Assembly: GCA_949361645.1 (NCBI GenBank)
Contig: OX442425.1
Coordinates: 2,410,171-2,474,170, forward strand
DNA: 64,000 bases
From: Spongilla lacustris
Lineage: Eukaryota; Porifera; Demospongiae; Spongillida; Spongillidae
Direction of reading: 5' to 3'
The notes under the pieces were generated by a model. That model saw nothing but the letters and a program-made list of their open reading frames with translations. It was not told the origin of the DNA and made no database searches. Positions 37,239 through 57,548 of this stretch are shown one piece after another (the first letter of the stretch is position 1; the number at the start of each line of letters is the position of its first letter). Made by a program: the position numbers and the translations under genes.

Positions 37239-38257
37239 CAGGGGCGGATCTACCCGTTTGCTCGTGAACCCCGTCTCGTACCCAGATCTGCATGTACGTC
37301 CTCCCGCCGCCAAAATTTAACTCCACTTTTATTGGCTTGTTCTCAATTCATATTGTTGCCCGTTGTTGTGCAGTTCCGCGTCGTTGCCAATTGGCGTATA
37401 GTCACTAACGGTAGTGCTGTGGCGCTTTATACAGAGTTTTCTCTTTTAAGTTTAGCGCTGCAAGTAGTCAGTCAATCTGCCTGTCTAGCTTTATACTTGG
37501 TCTATGTAAGGTGTTACTGTTTTGTATCAGGCCTATATGATGATTTGCCTAGTCCTCTGACTCTGCTTACAAAGCGATCTACACTGCTGGTATCCGAAGT
37601 GGAAAAATAGTACTTAATTGTGTTCCCCCTTAGTAGCACAGCCCTTAAAACATTAAAGGAGACAAATGCCATTTTTCCTGTGCAACATTCTTCGAATCAT
37701 TTCTACCTTGCAAGTCACTAGCTGTGAATGTGAAAGGTCTATATTAGTGCAGACTAAAGACCTATAATATAAGATGTATACGTATACAATCATGCAGTGA
37801 ATTGGTAAATCCAGAATATTAATGGACGGCATTATAACAAGAACATCAAAGTTTGATATTTTCGCACAATGAGAAACGTCCCAGACGAATGGATATATTA
37901 TCCGCTTGAGATTAATTTACATATGATTTAGCTAGGGCTTGCGTGTACAATTTACACCAGGGTTGCCGAAGGCCAGCCCGGCCTGTCGGGCCGACCTTTC
38001 AGGCCGGACCTTCAGGCCTGACCTTCAGGCCGGACCCCGGACAGAAAGGTCGGGACACACACCCTTAGATGCAGATTGCTATTACAATCAGTCACACGAT
38101 TATTGCGCAGAAGTGAGACGTCACATCAAGCTTTATCCAAACCCTTCATATCCACTCTTTTCCTTTGTTTTGTAAAATTTGGGCACATTGAATTGTGAGC
38201 ACCCTCCCCCACTTTTATTAACAATCCTCCTTCTCTGAATTCCTGGATCCGCCCCTG
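37239..38257. mobile_element. Inverted-end dispersed repeat (CAGGGGCGGATC ends)
   Basis: CAGGGGCGGATC at 37239-37250 is mirrored by GGATCCGCCCCTG ending at 38257, about 1.02 kb apart. The same ends flank 59557-60354. No matching target duplication is seen here, so the two ends may come from different copies. Inside, 37974-38045 holds short accttcaggccgg repeats. The 140-codon frame at 37188-37610 is not recognised. Confidence 0.5.
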
Positions 38258-38442
38258 CTAGGGCCAAACATCTCTGTGTATACATGTACAATCTGCAAGC
38301 TATGAATATTTTTGGAATTGGAAGTGCATTCAGAGCAAACACTGCATGCATGTGCGCACTCACTGCATACCATGATTCACGCGGCTAATTGGCAAAGAAA
38401 AACAGAAGAACAAATTAAAATTAAAACAGAAAACGACTGCAG

Positions 38443-44860
<6,418 letters not shown>

Positions 44861-45419
44861 TGTCATCATGATGACATCATTGTGCTCTGAGGGCTCAAGT
44901 ACCCCAGAAAACTCAACACCCATACTTGTGCAATTCACCTCTTCTCATGTACAATTTTTTAATCAAAAAAAAAAAAAAAAAAAAGTTAACACACTCCAAA
45001 CACAACTGACATTCAGCTAATAATCTAACACAATCAAGTATTTATTAAAAGATACATGATGGGTGGTCTGGTGATGCTTATGGAGGATTCCAATACAATA
45101 TAATTGATATCTTTGTTTGATATACCACTTGCTCTGAAAATTATTTTGGACACTGGTACATGTATACATGTATGCTAGCTTTTACTCATTTGCCAATTGC
45201 CTGATGCATATCAAGTAATCACCTTGAACTGACTAATATTCTAAAACGCCTTACACAAAAGTATAAAGTGCTTCTAGTAGGAATACATTATTTTGTATTT
45301 TCAAAGTTTAAGATGAGTTGAAACATTGTGCCATGCAATCTGCAAAACATGTTGTAAAAAACTGGCTACATTCATCATTCACTTTTCATTTATCTTACTA
45401 CTGGATAAGAGTAACGGTT

Positions 45420-45456
<37 letters not shown>

Positions 45457-46580
45457 TCCATTCACTCACAGGTAGCTTCCCTTATGTCCAGTACACAGCT
45501 CTGGCCATCAAGCATACCAGTAAGCAGATATTGATGCAGGCACATGACCACACCCCCTGTAGGGACCACTGCTGCCTACAAATGGTGGCTTACTTTTGTA
45601 TTCATCCATGGCCAGAGCTGCCCTTGCTAGGTCTAAGGTCTGAAGGACTATGATGTGGCATAAATAAATAAAAACTCAAGTTATCTCGTTTTGTTCAACA
45701 TTTTTAAATGTATAAAAATCATTCACATTAAACTATACAGAGCATATGAAGAGACAATGACACCTCAAAACCTTTCCTATAACTAACAAGTATATTTTTA
45801 GCATAGTTTATCTTGTACATTTGTACTAATAAGAAGATCCTGCAAATAATACAATCTAATCTAAGACTATAATCTGTGTACAGCACTACTGTTCAATATA
45901 CTGAGACACACACTTATGCTATGCTCAAACACAGTACTTTGTGGATATTCTAGAAGCCGGAATCTAGAAATGGTGAAATACCTGCATGGTGGAGAAGCAG
46001 GGATGTGATGTAAACATGAAAGATGTGGATGGAGACACTCCACTCAATGTGGCTGCATCATCAGGTAGCCTATACATTCTGATATACCTGATTGAATAAT
46101 TGATGTTCAATCACGCAGTCTCTTAAATTCTTTTCCTGCATGTGATATTATGCCACAAAAAATGTATTTATCCAGCGGGTCGAGTAAGTGACTTCCTGCA
46201 TGATTTCTTTTCTGCATGGTGTACAACTCATGGCGTGGAACAAGCGTTTTATAAAGGTACAGTCGAGGCTATGATAGCTAGATACTAACTTATACCATTT
46301 TGGCAACACTCTATTCATGCATGTACCACTGTACATGTACAGTGTCTCTTCCCCCTCCCCACCTCCGGCCGTGCCGGCCTCGATCCCCCCTCCCGCGCCC
46401 TATAGCATTTTTATGTGTTTGTTCTTGTGTAGCTACCACAACAACGCAGCATGAAAATTGTGTGGTTATTGATAAATAATTGCTCGATGAATAAACGTGA
46501 TATTTTACTTATATCGCGATATACCGGGTATAGGCTAAAGACCATATCGCAGCAGCACTACTGACCACTCAAATCATTAC
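44861..46580. other. Intergenic, repeats and relics only
   Basis: A run of A at about 44966-44985 and a 32-base run of C at 45422-45453. cagctctggccat at about 45498 has an exact inverted copy at about 45608. An ankyrin relic is entered separately. Palindromic tacatgtacagt words occur near 46330. Confidence 0.6.
45950..46105 (+). pseudogene. Ankyrin-repeat relic
   Basis: LEMVKYLHGGEAG is followed, after a frameshift, by CDVNMKDVDGDTPLNVAASS and GSLYILIYLIE then a stop. DGDTPLNVAASSG fits the ankyrin pattern DGxTPLHxAAxxG with Asn replacing His. It is short, shifted and has no flanking exons. Confidence 0.6.
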
Positions 46581-49500
46581 ATGGCTACCGGAGGTAAGCA
46601 CCAGTCCGGTACGTGCTGTAGGCTGTATTGTGAGTGTATTGTATATAGCTGGCCGATGTATCGTGGGCCTGCTAGCTAGCAAGCGTACACATGTACATGT
46701 ACAGTTATATTAGACATGCAGCTGCATGCTTATATTATGGTCATTTCTTATTCTTCAAAGCACGGCGTGCATTATTTCAAGTTTAGCTGTTACAATTAAC
46801 TTAAGGGAAATACTTGATATACAGATTGCACTTCTCAGTGGCTCAACTGCCCCCCTCCTCCCCCGCAAGAAATTTAATTCATTAAGTTAGTGATTTAAAA
46901 GCAAAGTATTATCTTTTGCAAAACATTGTTGAATGAGTGCTGAGTTGTTTGATATATTTGTTTCATTCTATATCCAAAAGAAAATGCTACCTTGTTGCTG
47001 TATATATGTACATTACGTCTAACAGCACATTGCCTTTAGTGTTACGTATAGATAGAAATGCGATGCCGAACACTTGCCTCATTCGACTGCCGTAATATAC
47101 CTCGTGCATTGCCTAACGCTGACGTTAATAGATGCCTGACTACGTTTTATAATAAATAGATATTATTTGACAATCCGCTATTATTAACACGATATCGCAA
47201 TCACATCAACAGTAAACTCTTTGGGGGCACAGGCCAATGTCCGGGTATGGATGCACCATATGTACATAATAACTCCATTTTGTTCTTGTGTAGATGAGTG
47301 CAATGAATTAAGGAGGAGGAGTATGCTAGTTAAAATATAGTAGTACAACTCCGCAAATGCTTGCAACGCTACATAAACTGTTACCGGTGCATCCCTCAGG
47401 TCACAAGCGCACGTGTAGATTTTTGATGTGGGAGAAACTAGTAACCAGCAATTCGACAGATAATTGTACAAATGTGTACCGATCATTATACATGTGTATA
47501 TGTACACCAAAGAGTGAAGTGCTGCGTGAGATGCGAGGCCACTTAAAATTCCTGTTTAAATTATCAATTCACTGGTCGGTTGAAATTAATAACAACCGCA
47601 GCTTCATGCAGCACAACGGGTTTCGATCCAAGCCTTACATGCAAGATGATCATTAGATGGTGATTGCCATTCTAATACCTCCCTAAAAGACCAATTATCC
47701 ACATTAGTATGATCTCCTCTGTATAGCTATATAGTAATATCTCATTTAGATATTTATGGTGCTTTCAGAACACCTGCATAAAACAGTCCACATTTCCTAT
47801 ACTCTGATGCTGTTTTATAGGTGAAATTGCTGCGTCTGCCACAATGATTTGTTCTTGCTGTCTCGTATATTGTTGGCGCTATTCATTTCCTGCGAGTCGT
47901 TTGCGCGTTCCATAGCATCTATTGCTATGAATATAACTCGCATATAACTCACACAGATACGTTTCACACCCACAATATACGAATTAACACTTGAAATAAT
48001 ATATTGTGCTTTTTTGTAGGCAGTGCGTATGTTCTACATAACAGCTACAAGCTTTTGCATCTGCATGATCATAGGTATTTAGTGGTACATTTTTATAACT
48101 AGACCACTTTTTCAACAAATATGTCCTCACTACTTCATACTGTCATAGATATTACAGTAGTTGCTGCTAGTGTGGTATCCAAGGGAGACCACTCACTGGA
48201 CGGCCATCCTTTTGTGGTACTGTGTGTAAAAAAAAAAACAGATAAGTTCGAGCCTTGTTACTGACCAGTTCTCACTTGTAATGACATCAACTGTTCTTAC
48301 TTTCATGAAGTGTGTGCAGTTTTAGGTATACATCACACACATGTGTAGGCTATTGTCACTGTAAAATTCAATCGGCAGAAATTGAAGATTTGTCTCAATG
48401 CTGCAAAGCAAAAAACGGTCTAAAAGGACAAATTAAAAGTTGAGCATATTCAGCACAATCATTTGAAGAAAGGTACAATTTCATCAACATGTACATGGAA
48501 ATGTAGGAATGAAATATGTAGTATGGGTCCAGGGAGGGGACATCTTAATAGTGATAGTATAGTCAGGAATGGTAGCTTTGCTTTGATGTCAGTTAATTTC
48601 TGCAGTAACCTCATCCATTTTGTAAATATTCCATTCACAGCTGTCTCTACATGTACAACAGTCAAAGTCACTGGTGTATTTGAAGATCTTGGTAGTAAGG
48701 ATATTGAAGTATATTTTGAGAGTGCAAAATCAGGAGGCAGAAAGGGATCCATCAAGAAGTGTGTTATCGAGGAAAATGGAGTGGTATTTATAGAATTTGA
48801 TAGTCCTGAAGGTAATATTGCTTTGGTTTGACTTGATTGCATAAATGCATACACATACATGTGCAAAAAGGCAAGTAGTGGGCATGACATGTGCCTGCAC
48901 TTACCAACTGCCTAAACCTATGGGAAGGGATATAAAATGCAGAAGGGAGATATGTCAACAGTTGTTAGGTTGGGTATGAAAAAGTATTTTTTTCAATGAA
49001 GACACAACATCCTAAGGTAAGTGGTTCCACATAGGTATCACACATTCAGTTAAAAAAATGTGCTTGAGGTAGATGTTTGGATATAATGTAATATAATAAA
49101 TGTTTCACTCCTACATTGTAATGGGCATTAATGATATGTAATGCTACATATGCACTCTTTACATACTGTACATTGTAAACATTAAATTTGTATCAAATTA
49201 AAATGATTAAATCAAGCCAATGAAAATCATGATGCTGGGGCTGTGAACTTATCAAGTTAAGTACTGAGTCAACAGGCAATTTTTTTCTCATTGTACATGT
49301 ATGGCGCTGAAGTGGCTTTTAACACATTCAGTATCTTTTTAATAAAATGATTGCTGTTGAAATACATGTTAGTCATTTCTTTAATTATGCCCATTTTAAA
49401 TGGTACATGTACATTGTGCCTCATTATCAGAGGTACATTTAGTTCCCAAGTGTCCTTCATGACAGCTTACTCTGCTCTTTGAGATCATTAATTGGAATAC

Positions 49501-52500
49501 TACAGTTCGCATCATTTGTGGTGCTTCTTTATGTTTTTCAGATCCTTCAGTTAAATGTTTTGAATCCACCAGCAATAAAATGTATATCAAAGGTTATTAT
49601 AAATCTGTTCTATATCTGCAGCAAACATTCCAAAAAGGAAAAATGATACTACTGTATACATGTTATTTGATGGGGTCAATGAATAGTGGCTATTTTATTG
49701 CACGTATTTCCAAATTTACATGTGTTGCAATTCATTGCACAATTTCTTAATTAGAATTGGGGGCCCATTGCTGAGACCTATGTATAGCAAACACACTGAA
49801 ATGTTATTACTGAATTTCTTCTCCCTTGGACAGCATTCACAGTGTTTTTTTTTTCCCCACAGTTGCTGATTGTGTCGTATCCAAAGGAGACCACAAACTG
49901 TATGGTCGTCCCTTGACAGTCCAGTATGTACATGTATCCACTGAACAGAACGACATAAAGTGCAAATTGGTTGTGACTCAATTGCCTGCAGAGATTGAAA
50001 TGTATGTGGATATTTCTGTTTCCAAAAAAGCTGCACTGGATATTGTCAAAACCTTGCAACATATAGAATGTAAGCTTTCAGAAATCAGCACCCTTTATCA
50101 TTTGGCGGAACATCCCAATTTGCTTATTCAAATTCAAAATCTAGTCAGTGAGATAGTGGCTAATGTTACAATCATTGATAAGGAGATAACAATGAATCCA
50201 GAAGATTATGAGTTTCTTTTGCAAACTAAACAGCAAGATATAACTTTTACATTTCCTGGTGTCAAGACGACTTTCATTCCTCCAATGAATATCAAAGTAA
50301 ATGGTGCTGCAAAGGATGTGCAAAGATTTGAGGAGAGTGTGTTAAGACTATCTGCTCATTCATCTGTCACCATGGTGCTGGATCCATTACTTATGGATTT
50401 TGTGTGTGCCAAAGATGGCCGTGAACAAACAAAGAATTACGTACGTTCCTTCCATGGGATTTCTGTAGCTGTATGCAAACATGGAAGTGGCAATAACTGC
50501 ACTGTGCTTGTTTTGTGTGACCCACAAATCATAGAAAAGGTAACTAAAGCTCTAAGTGATATTCAGAAGGAACTCCTTATAGAAAAGCTAACTGTCTCGC
50601 CTAAATGTCAGGCCAAACTTTCTGAGTTGAACACCAATAAGGAATGCAATGAACTCTGTGAGCAGTTACAGAAGAAGCATGGTGTCATTGTAAAAATGTC
50701 AAAGGACTCTATTACTGTCGCTGGGTTTAAGGACAAGGTTAACCAAACCATATCTGGATTTAAATTTTTTATTGATACTGAGTGCAAAGTAACAAGCTCC
50801 ATTACTGTAGAAGATGGTGCATGGCAGCTTTTGCAAAGCCACATGAAGTCTGAATGGGATACACTGCTTAAGTGTGCTAAAGATGTGGAGGTTGTGCTCA
50901 GATCAGATATTAAAAATACACTTACTACCATCAACATTCATGGACAAGTAGATTCAGTTGACAGAATATATAATGCATTATCAGCCTTGCAACAAAAAAT
51001 CCTTAAAAAGGATATTCACCCGCCTACATTTGTAATTGGATTTCAAGAGCATGCAAAGAGCACTGAATGGAAAACCTTTGTTCCTGGAATAGAAAGTGTG
51101 TACAAAGTTTGCATTTCAGTTTTCAATTCTGCAGATGTTAATGACTTGGATCCAGTTATTGCAAAAGAGGTTGAAATCAAAACCTGCGATGATAGTGCTG
51201 CACCAATTGAAGGTGATGAGGACAGTATTATGTCACCTTTGCAGTCAATGTGGAACTATTCAAACCTCAAATGTGTGAGTATTCATAAAGGAAGCCTTCT
51301 TGATGTGAAGGTATACTAAAAATTTTTTGAAGCCTCTAATACATAATTCCATACAGAAAATTCAGTATTTAATTATTATTGATTTCCTTGTTGACAGGCT
51401 GATGTCTATGTTAATTCTACAAATAATAATCTGGACCTCAGTGGAGGTGTTATTTCAAAAATGCTTGTTGAAGCTGCTGGACCTACTTTACAGGAAGAAT
51501 GTTATTGTAAAGCTCCAATTATTTCTGGTGAGATTGCTGTCACAGGAAGTGGAAACATCAAATGCAAGCACATATTCCATCTTGCCTTAAGTAATTATGA
51601 TGGGCCTGGAGGAAATGCTGAAAAGGTAATCAGGGTGGATACCAGTATAAGAATGTACATGTATTAGGAGCAGTGGCTTGGTACACTTGAAATAGCATCA
51701 GAATTGTAACTACTCAGTAATAAACATGCATAAGCCCGGGGGACAGATTACAATACATTCTTACCTGCTGGAGCTTCAAAATCTGATTTGATCTGGTGTT
51801 TGGAGTTTTACTTTCAGCCATAATTATTACATGCAAACAAATTATAGTGATGAACAAAAATCATATATGTGTATGTAGTTTATAAACTTACTTGTGTTAT
51901 TAATGAATATATTTTATTTATCTACTATTTACTGATCGTCATTATGAGGAGCATGAAAAACTCAAAGAGATATTTGTAATACTAAAACCACTAAGGTGTA
52001 ATTGTGGTATAGTTGAAATAGGCAGGTGGTTACCTTGGAGGTGAACTTGTAAGCAAACACTTGGTTTAGCTGTTCATTCATCCAATGAGCCTGCATGGGT
52101 GGGCAGGTAGTACTGTATAGATGGTAAAGTAAATAAAGCAGTGAAAAACGAGACAATGTCATGTTTGTCTATTAAGAGTCCAACAGGACAGAGCAAATTT
52201 ATTTCCCTCATAAGAAGAGCTCATAAGAAGAGCATTTAGGCATCAAGAGATTTACCACGGAGAAAGAAAGAAAAATTGGCTTTTTGTAAGTCTGGGTATG
52301 ATGTTAATGACAATTGATAATCTCCTGGTATCCAGTCCATCATCAATAATGAAGTAGACAGCCTACTGCAGGTCCGGCTTGGGATACTATACTAGTAATG
52401 TTCGCACATTTGTGTATATGTAAGGTAAAATTGGGGGCTTTAGTTGCCCCTATCCGCCCCCCTCCCCCCCCCCTCCCCCCCCCCCCCCTTGATTTGCTAA

Positions 52501-55374
52501 AGACCCAAGGAATTGATAGAAATGCCATTCGTCCACAAACACTAAATCATGCACCCACTGGCATTTTAATACCCATAGTTGTAATACCAATTTCTCGTTC
52601 AGTTCTCTGTTTCATCCATCATCCAATATGTAATTGTTATTTTTGGTAACTTTGACTTATGACTTGTCTTTATAACATACCCATTGTTTACATACCACAT
52701 GTGATTGATATGCAATGCAAGGTGGCTAAATTAGTAAATGCTTCTTGGATATGAAGGTTTGCTGTTCCTGTGTAATTCTGGAAACCCATCATTAACATAA
52801 ATGTACAATGTAGCTTACTGCTTTGTACACAAAAGTCAATCTTTTCTCCACTTTCTTTCACTCTGCATGGGCAATCGTATGATGTTTTCTCTGTGTCTTT
52901 CATCCTGCATCTTTTCACATTATTGTTTATCATTTACAGGGATGTGCTTATTATATATTTACATAATTATGTTTTAGGATTGTATATAGTTACTTTTAGT
53001 AACATGTATTATCTTGTAATTATGAACAAAAACGATAGATTTTTTTGATGTAATTTACTTTTGAAAATCATTTTAGATCCTTAAAGAATCAATGGAGAAG
53101 TGCTTACATGAATGTATACAACAAAAAATGTCATCAATTGTTTTTCCAGCACTTGGTACAGGAGTTCTAGGTTTCCCACCGCAAGTGGCAGCAAAGATAA
53201 TGATGGAGTCAGTTGCCACTATGAAAGACTCAACTGGACTAACAGTCCATATCGTCATCTTTATGGATACTGTCCATAAGGCATTTGAAGAAATGAAAGG
53301 AATTTTAGAACAAAGTATATGTAAATCTAAATCCTCACCTTTTGGTACTGAATTCAAACAGCCACCAATGCCTGCATATCACCCTCAAAAGAGCCTATCA
53401 ACCAGCGATCTCAAAAATTACAGTAGTCAAGTCCATACAGGTTTTCTTCAATCCACTTTGCAAACTACATTGTCTGAAAATAAATTTAATATAAACGGTG
53501 TAACTGTGGAAACTGTGCTAGGAGATTTAACAGATCAAACCTGTGATGTAATAGTTAACAGCACAGGTTTACATATGAAAAGTACATATGGTGTCTCTGG
53601 GGCCATCTTAAAGAAGGGAGGACCTGAACTTGTAAAAGCATGCGAAGCCTACATTGAGAAAAATAAACAACTGGATGTTGGTAAGGTTGTTGCTACCCCA
53701 GCCAGTGGAGATCTGAAATGCAAGACTGTTTTTCATATCAATGTCAATCCAACACTGCTCGAGTCTGCTGTGACTGAATGCCTGAACGAAGCTGATAGGC
53801 AGAGATATCAGTCAATTTCATTTCCAGCTCTTGCAACTGGTAAGCGTAAATCTTCTGCTGACTTGGTAGCCAACGAAATGCTCAAAGCCATACAACAATA
53901 TGCTTTGCAAAATATTCAACATACAACAACATTAATTTCTATTGTTGTTTATCAGTTAGACCTGCTTCTGCCATTCTTGAAAGCACTTCAATCTTCTTCT
54001 TCTGCATTGCTTCCAGATATTGATACTCAGGGCCAGTTTTTGTCAAGGGCAAATGATTCTGTATCGATAAACAACACTGTGTCCCCATTTGTATTTAGAA
54101 TCTTTGGAAACCATGCTCATGGTTTAAAAACAGCTGCTGAGTTCCTTGTTGATCACTTAAATAAAAATTTTACTTGTGAAAATGTATCTGTAGAAAGTGC
54201 AGAATTCAAACCATCTCCAGATGTAATGAAACTGTGTAGTGATTACTGTGTGACCCTAGACCATGATGCCATACATAGCACCATAACCTTGACTGGTCGA
54301 AAAACCTGTGTTGATACTATTAGCAAAAAGATTGTAAAAGATAACATACAACTCACAAAAATGGCAAGCTTTAAAAGAGAAGCAGAACTCTTACAGAAGC
54401 AGGTTGAGTGGCAACATCAGATGCCTGATAAGTCTTATATTGCATACAGTGCTGAGATAAACTTTTACATTGAAGAAGCATTCAAAGCTAAACAACTGAA
54501 ATACGATCATGATGACCCATCAGACTCATTTTGTATTGATTTCCAAACCCTCACCGAAACTAAAACTAAGCCAAATAGTTCAGCAGTGCCTGTGAGGAGA
54601 GAAGACCTACTAGCCCGTTATACCGAAGGTAAATATAATTGCGTAATTATGCATCATGTGCATGTAGGCCTACATTAATAATTTTTTTAACACCATAGAG
54701 ATGCCAAAAACATGGGAAAAAATGTCTATTGATCCACAGACACAAAAGCAAAATATGTGTCAATTGTTTAACTTGAAGAATACCTCTCAAGAATATATAG
54801 ATGTACTCCAAAAAGTTTCTTCAACAGTACTTGCCAAGAAGATAGTTAGCATACAACGTGTTCAAAATACTGTACTGTATGGGCAATATTCAGCTAGGAA
54901 GAAAGCAATGGAGAACCTTATTCCACCTGGTACAAAGTATGAGAATTTGTTATTTCATGGAACGAGGGCCGACACTTGCAATAAAATTAATTCCCAAGGT
55001 TTCAATAGGAGCTTTGCTGGACTAAATGGTAAGTGATTTATTATTACTGTACTTACGTAAATATATAACTTTTGTCCCCAGCTACTCTCTATGGTAAAGG
55101 TGTTTACTTTGCTGTCAATGCATCCTACTCTGCTAGCAATGCCTATTCTCCACCGGACACCAATGGACACAAATACATGTACCTTGTTCGCGTACTTACA
55201 GGAGACTACACTATAGGGAACTCCACCTTGATAGTACCACCTCCAAAAAATCCGGCTAAAGATCCTCATATATTATTTGACTCACTGGTAGACAACATGG
55301 TTAACCCGAGTATGTACATTATATTTCAAGATGCCCAAGCATATCCTGAGTACCTTATAACATTTGTAGCATGA
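46581..55374 (+). CDS. PARP14-like macrodomain mono-ADP-ribosyltransferase, 1344 residues
   Basis: Seven exons: 46581-46593 (MATG), 48641-48811, 49863-51310, 51398-51625, 53077-54628, 54699-55028, 55082-55374. They total 4035 bases, with all phases joining. The first 13-base exon is inferred from its ATG, gtaagc donor and matching phase. Exon 2 plus the start of exon 3 form an RRM-like domain ([20 protein letters not shown]). Exon 3 carries KH-like repeats. Macrodomain 1 starts [20 protein letters not shown], and macrodomain 2 has [20 protein letters not shown]-like domain has [15 protein letters not shown]. The catalytic part has LFHGTR (NAD-binding His), YSASNAYS (Tyr) and [10 protein letters not shown]. 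That last stretch has Leu-type rather than Glu chemistry, so mono- rather than poly-ADP-ribosylation is expected. Relatives act in stress and antiviral-type responses. Macrodomain 1 lacks the usual Asn-Ala-Ala-Asn spelling (NSTNNN), so its ligand binding is uncertain. Confidence 0.9.
48178..48240 (+). pseudogene. Copy of the RRM-end exon start upstream of the real one
   Basis: [20 protein letters not shown] closely matches [20 protein letters not shown] at the start of exon 49863. It follows an AG acceptor in the same phase. It then runs into a poly-A-like stretch and a stop, with no good donor. It looks like a partial duplication of the PARP14-like gene. Confidence 0.6.
52440..52490. repeat. 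Poly-C tract in the macrodomain intron
   Basis: Long C runs broken by single T, within the intron 51626-53076, which otherwise shows nothing recognisable. Confidence 0.9.
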
Positions 55375-55955
55375 TTATACACATTGTATCCTGTACGTAC
55401 ATGTATGCTAAATGTAGATGTGTGTATTGATGTACCAGTATACAGTGTTTTGTTACAAAAAGTGTTTGTGAGAAAATGAGGGAAAGGCATGAAAGTAGCG
55501 CGCCAGAAACCTATTTAATTTCATGATACCTCTTACAATTACATGATATACATTGTAGACCTCAATGGCAGTTGTGCTATGCATCCAGTAAGTGTGTGTC
55601 ACCTAAAATAGTAATTTTCATACATTATGCCGACGCTGGGTGGATAGCTAGAAAAAAAAAAGTCCAATCGATTTTCCAGGTTTTATAGCAACTTGCAAAT
55701 CGGTTATTAAATTGATTTTGGCGATTAATGCACTATGAATTTGCCAACGATTACCTATAGGTTTTCCAGGTTTTTTTTATATTGGCAGTTGGCACGATAA
55801 ATCACAGTTTCTCAGGTCTATATACATTGTACATATAGCCAGTTTTATCAGCTGCTTTAAAAAACTATAGTTACACAAAGTATCCAAAGGGACTGGGCAC
55901 GAGGTGCATTCCAATGTTACGCCAATGATTCAATGGCGGCGGATGGGAATTATAA
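55375..55955. other. Intergenic, no gene seen
   Basis: Drifted short words such as gattttccaggtttt repeat at about 55667 and 55760, which may be an old element. No exon-like frame is seen. Confidence 0.5.
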
Positions 55956-55956
55956 T

Positions 55957-56029
55957 TCAGTGCTTTGGTAGCGGGCGAACGTATGAAGCAATAATTGCTT
56001 CATATGTTCGCCCGCTAGATCTACCAACG
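55957..56029. mobile_element. Near-perfect hairpin element
   Basis: Arms 55969-55992 and 55994-56017 are reverse complements at 23 of 24 positions (core tagcgggcgaac and gttcgcccgcta), with a one-base loop. The flanks agtgctttggtag and ctaccaacgcact extend the stem beyond a short bulge. Confidence 0.8.
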
Positions 56030-56960
56030 CACTACTATACGTAGGATAAGTAAGATTTTTTAGCTCACTGAGATATTTAAAAAACGAATATGACTAGTTT
56101 TCTACAGAGTCCACCATGCAATTTAACTGCGCTCGGATCGAACAGCATATGCATGCCCCTCAATAATTCAGCCGATAAGTCATCATAACATGGTGAAACT
56201 CTTTACACCGCTCCACGCATATGACGAAGCCGCCAATCAAGACATGTACGATATTCAGAATATGATGACTCATGGTCGAACGTCTGGCAAAGAGCCAGCT
56301 AGTTTGTACATGTACCTAAGTATTTGACAGTGGCTTAGGGGCGCATTAATGATTGGGCGGGGGGGGGGGGTCATAGTACAATATCAGCGGCGGCATGCAG
56401 GTCGCAGACGTTTCAACAAGGGGGAGGGTGCGGGAGGGGGATGTGCCCCCTCCTGCGCGGAGACTAATTAAGAATGGTAGTTGGCTTATGAAACCTCATA
56501 GCTGTTTAAATATTACATTTATATGTCTAATGTACGTTTGCCCAGAGATAATATATATTCTCTGGTTTGCCTACCGTGCAATGCCAATGGTGTACAGAAA
56601 ATAAATTTATTTCCGTTCTGCCAGTTTAGCATCCCTTTTACATTTGAAGGTGCATGCTTGTTGTGCAGGTCCTTTGGAGCATGGCCCGGAATTGCTCGAA
56701 ATCAACTTCTCTGGTCCCATGTTAGCGCATCAAAGCGAAGCTATTCGATTTCGATTCACCGCCACGCGTAGTTACGATAACGTTGGTAACTCAACAAAAC
56801 TCGACCTAGCGTGGCTGATAAACATGTTAAGGACTTGTTTTACGTCCTAGACGTGTTGTTTAGAAAATAATCGATAGTCGTACCGTGCCGTACTTATAGC
56901 TGTTCCGTACCATGTGGTACCAAAGATATGTCGTGTGAACATGAGTACAATTGTATTAGG
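56030..56960. other. No supported gene
   Basis: Open frames up to 82 codons overlap in several frames around 56395-56850 without recognisable domains. A G run lies at about 56358-56370. Confidence 0.4.
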
Positions 56961-56979
56961 ATTTATGTTTGGGTGGGGG

Positions 56980-57250
56980 GCAGGCCTGCCACGCCACAAA
57001 ATGTCCAATTGTCCGGCGGACCAATTATGGCAGCCAAATTTGGCCCGGGACCAAATATGGCTTCCATCTTTGGTCCTACCGGACAGAATGTGGCTGCCCG
57101 CATATTCTGTCCCACCATGCCATATTATGTCCGCCCGAGGAACACATATCGCATCCATATTCTGTCCGGTAGGACCAAATACATGTATGCTCGGTCCCGG
57201 ATCAAATTAAATGTGGCAGCGACATTTGGTCCCGGACCAAATGTTACCAT
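56980..57250. repeat. Interleaved inverted GGTCCGGGACCAAATATGG repeats
   Basis: ggaccaaat, ggcccgggaccaaatatgg, cggtaggaccaaat and gtcccggaccaaat recur in both directions, with attctgtccggtagga-type words between. A related piece (gcggaccaaatatatatgct) is at about 60613-60665. Confidence 0.7.
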
Positions 57251-57548
57251 TTTTAAATATAAATATTTGCATGCATTTCTTCATAAAAGTGACTGAAAAC
57301 ATGATGACATGATTAATCAGTTGGACAATCACACTCAATCATTGACAAAGAAAACAACAAAAATTCTTAGACTAAGTCTTAACTTTATGCATCTCACACA
57401 AGCCCACTTTGTATGTCTAATCTAAAGGTACTGACACATTAGTCAATATGATACCATGTTTCACAATAACTACACTCAATCATTTGGCAATCTGCAAACA
57501 CATGCAATGTAATTTTTGCTGAGTGCCTCACTTTTGATCCATGGCGTC

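Noticed and set aside
37188..37610. 140-codon open frame as a gene
   Set aside because: It lies across the end of a dispersed inverted-end repeat, with no recognisable domain or splice context.
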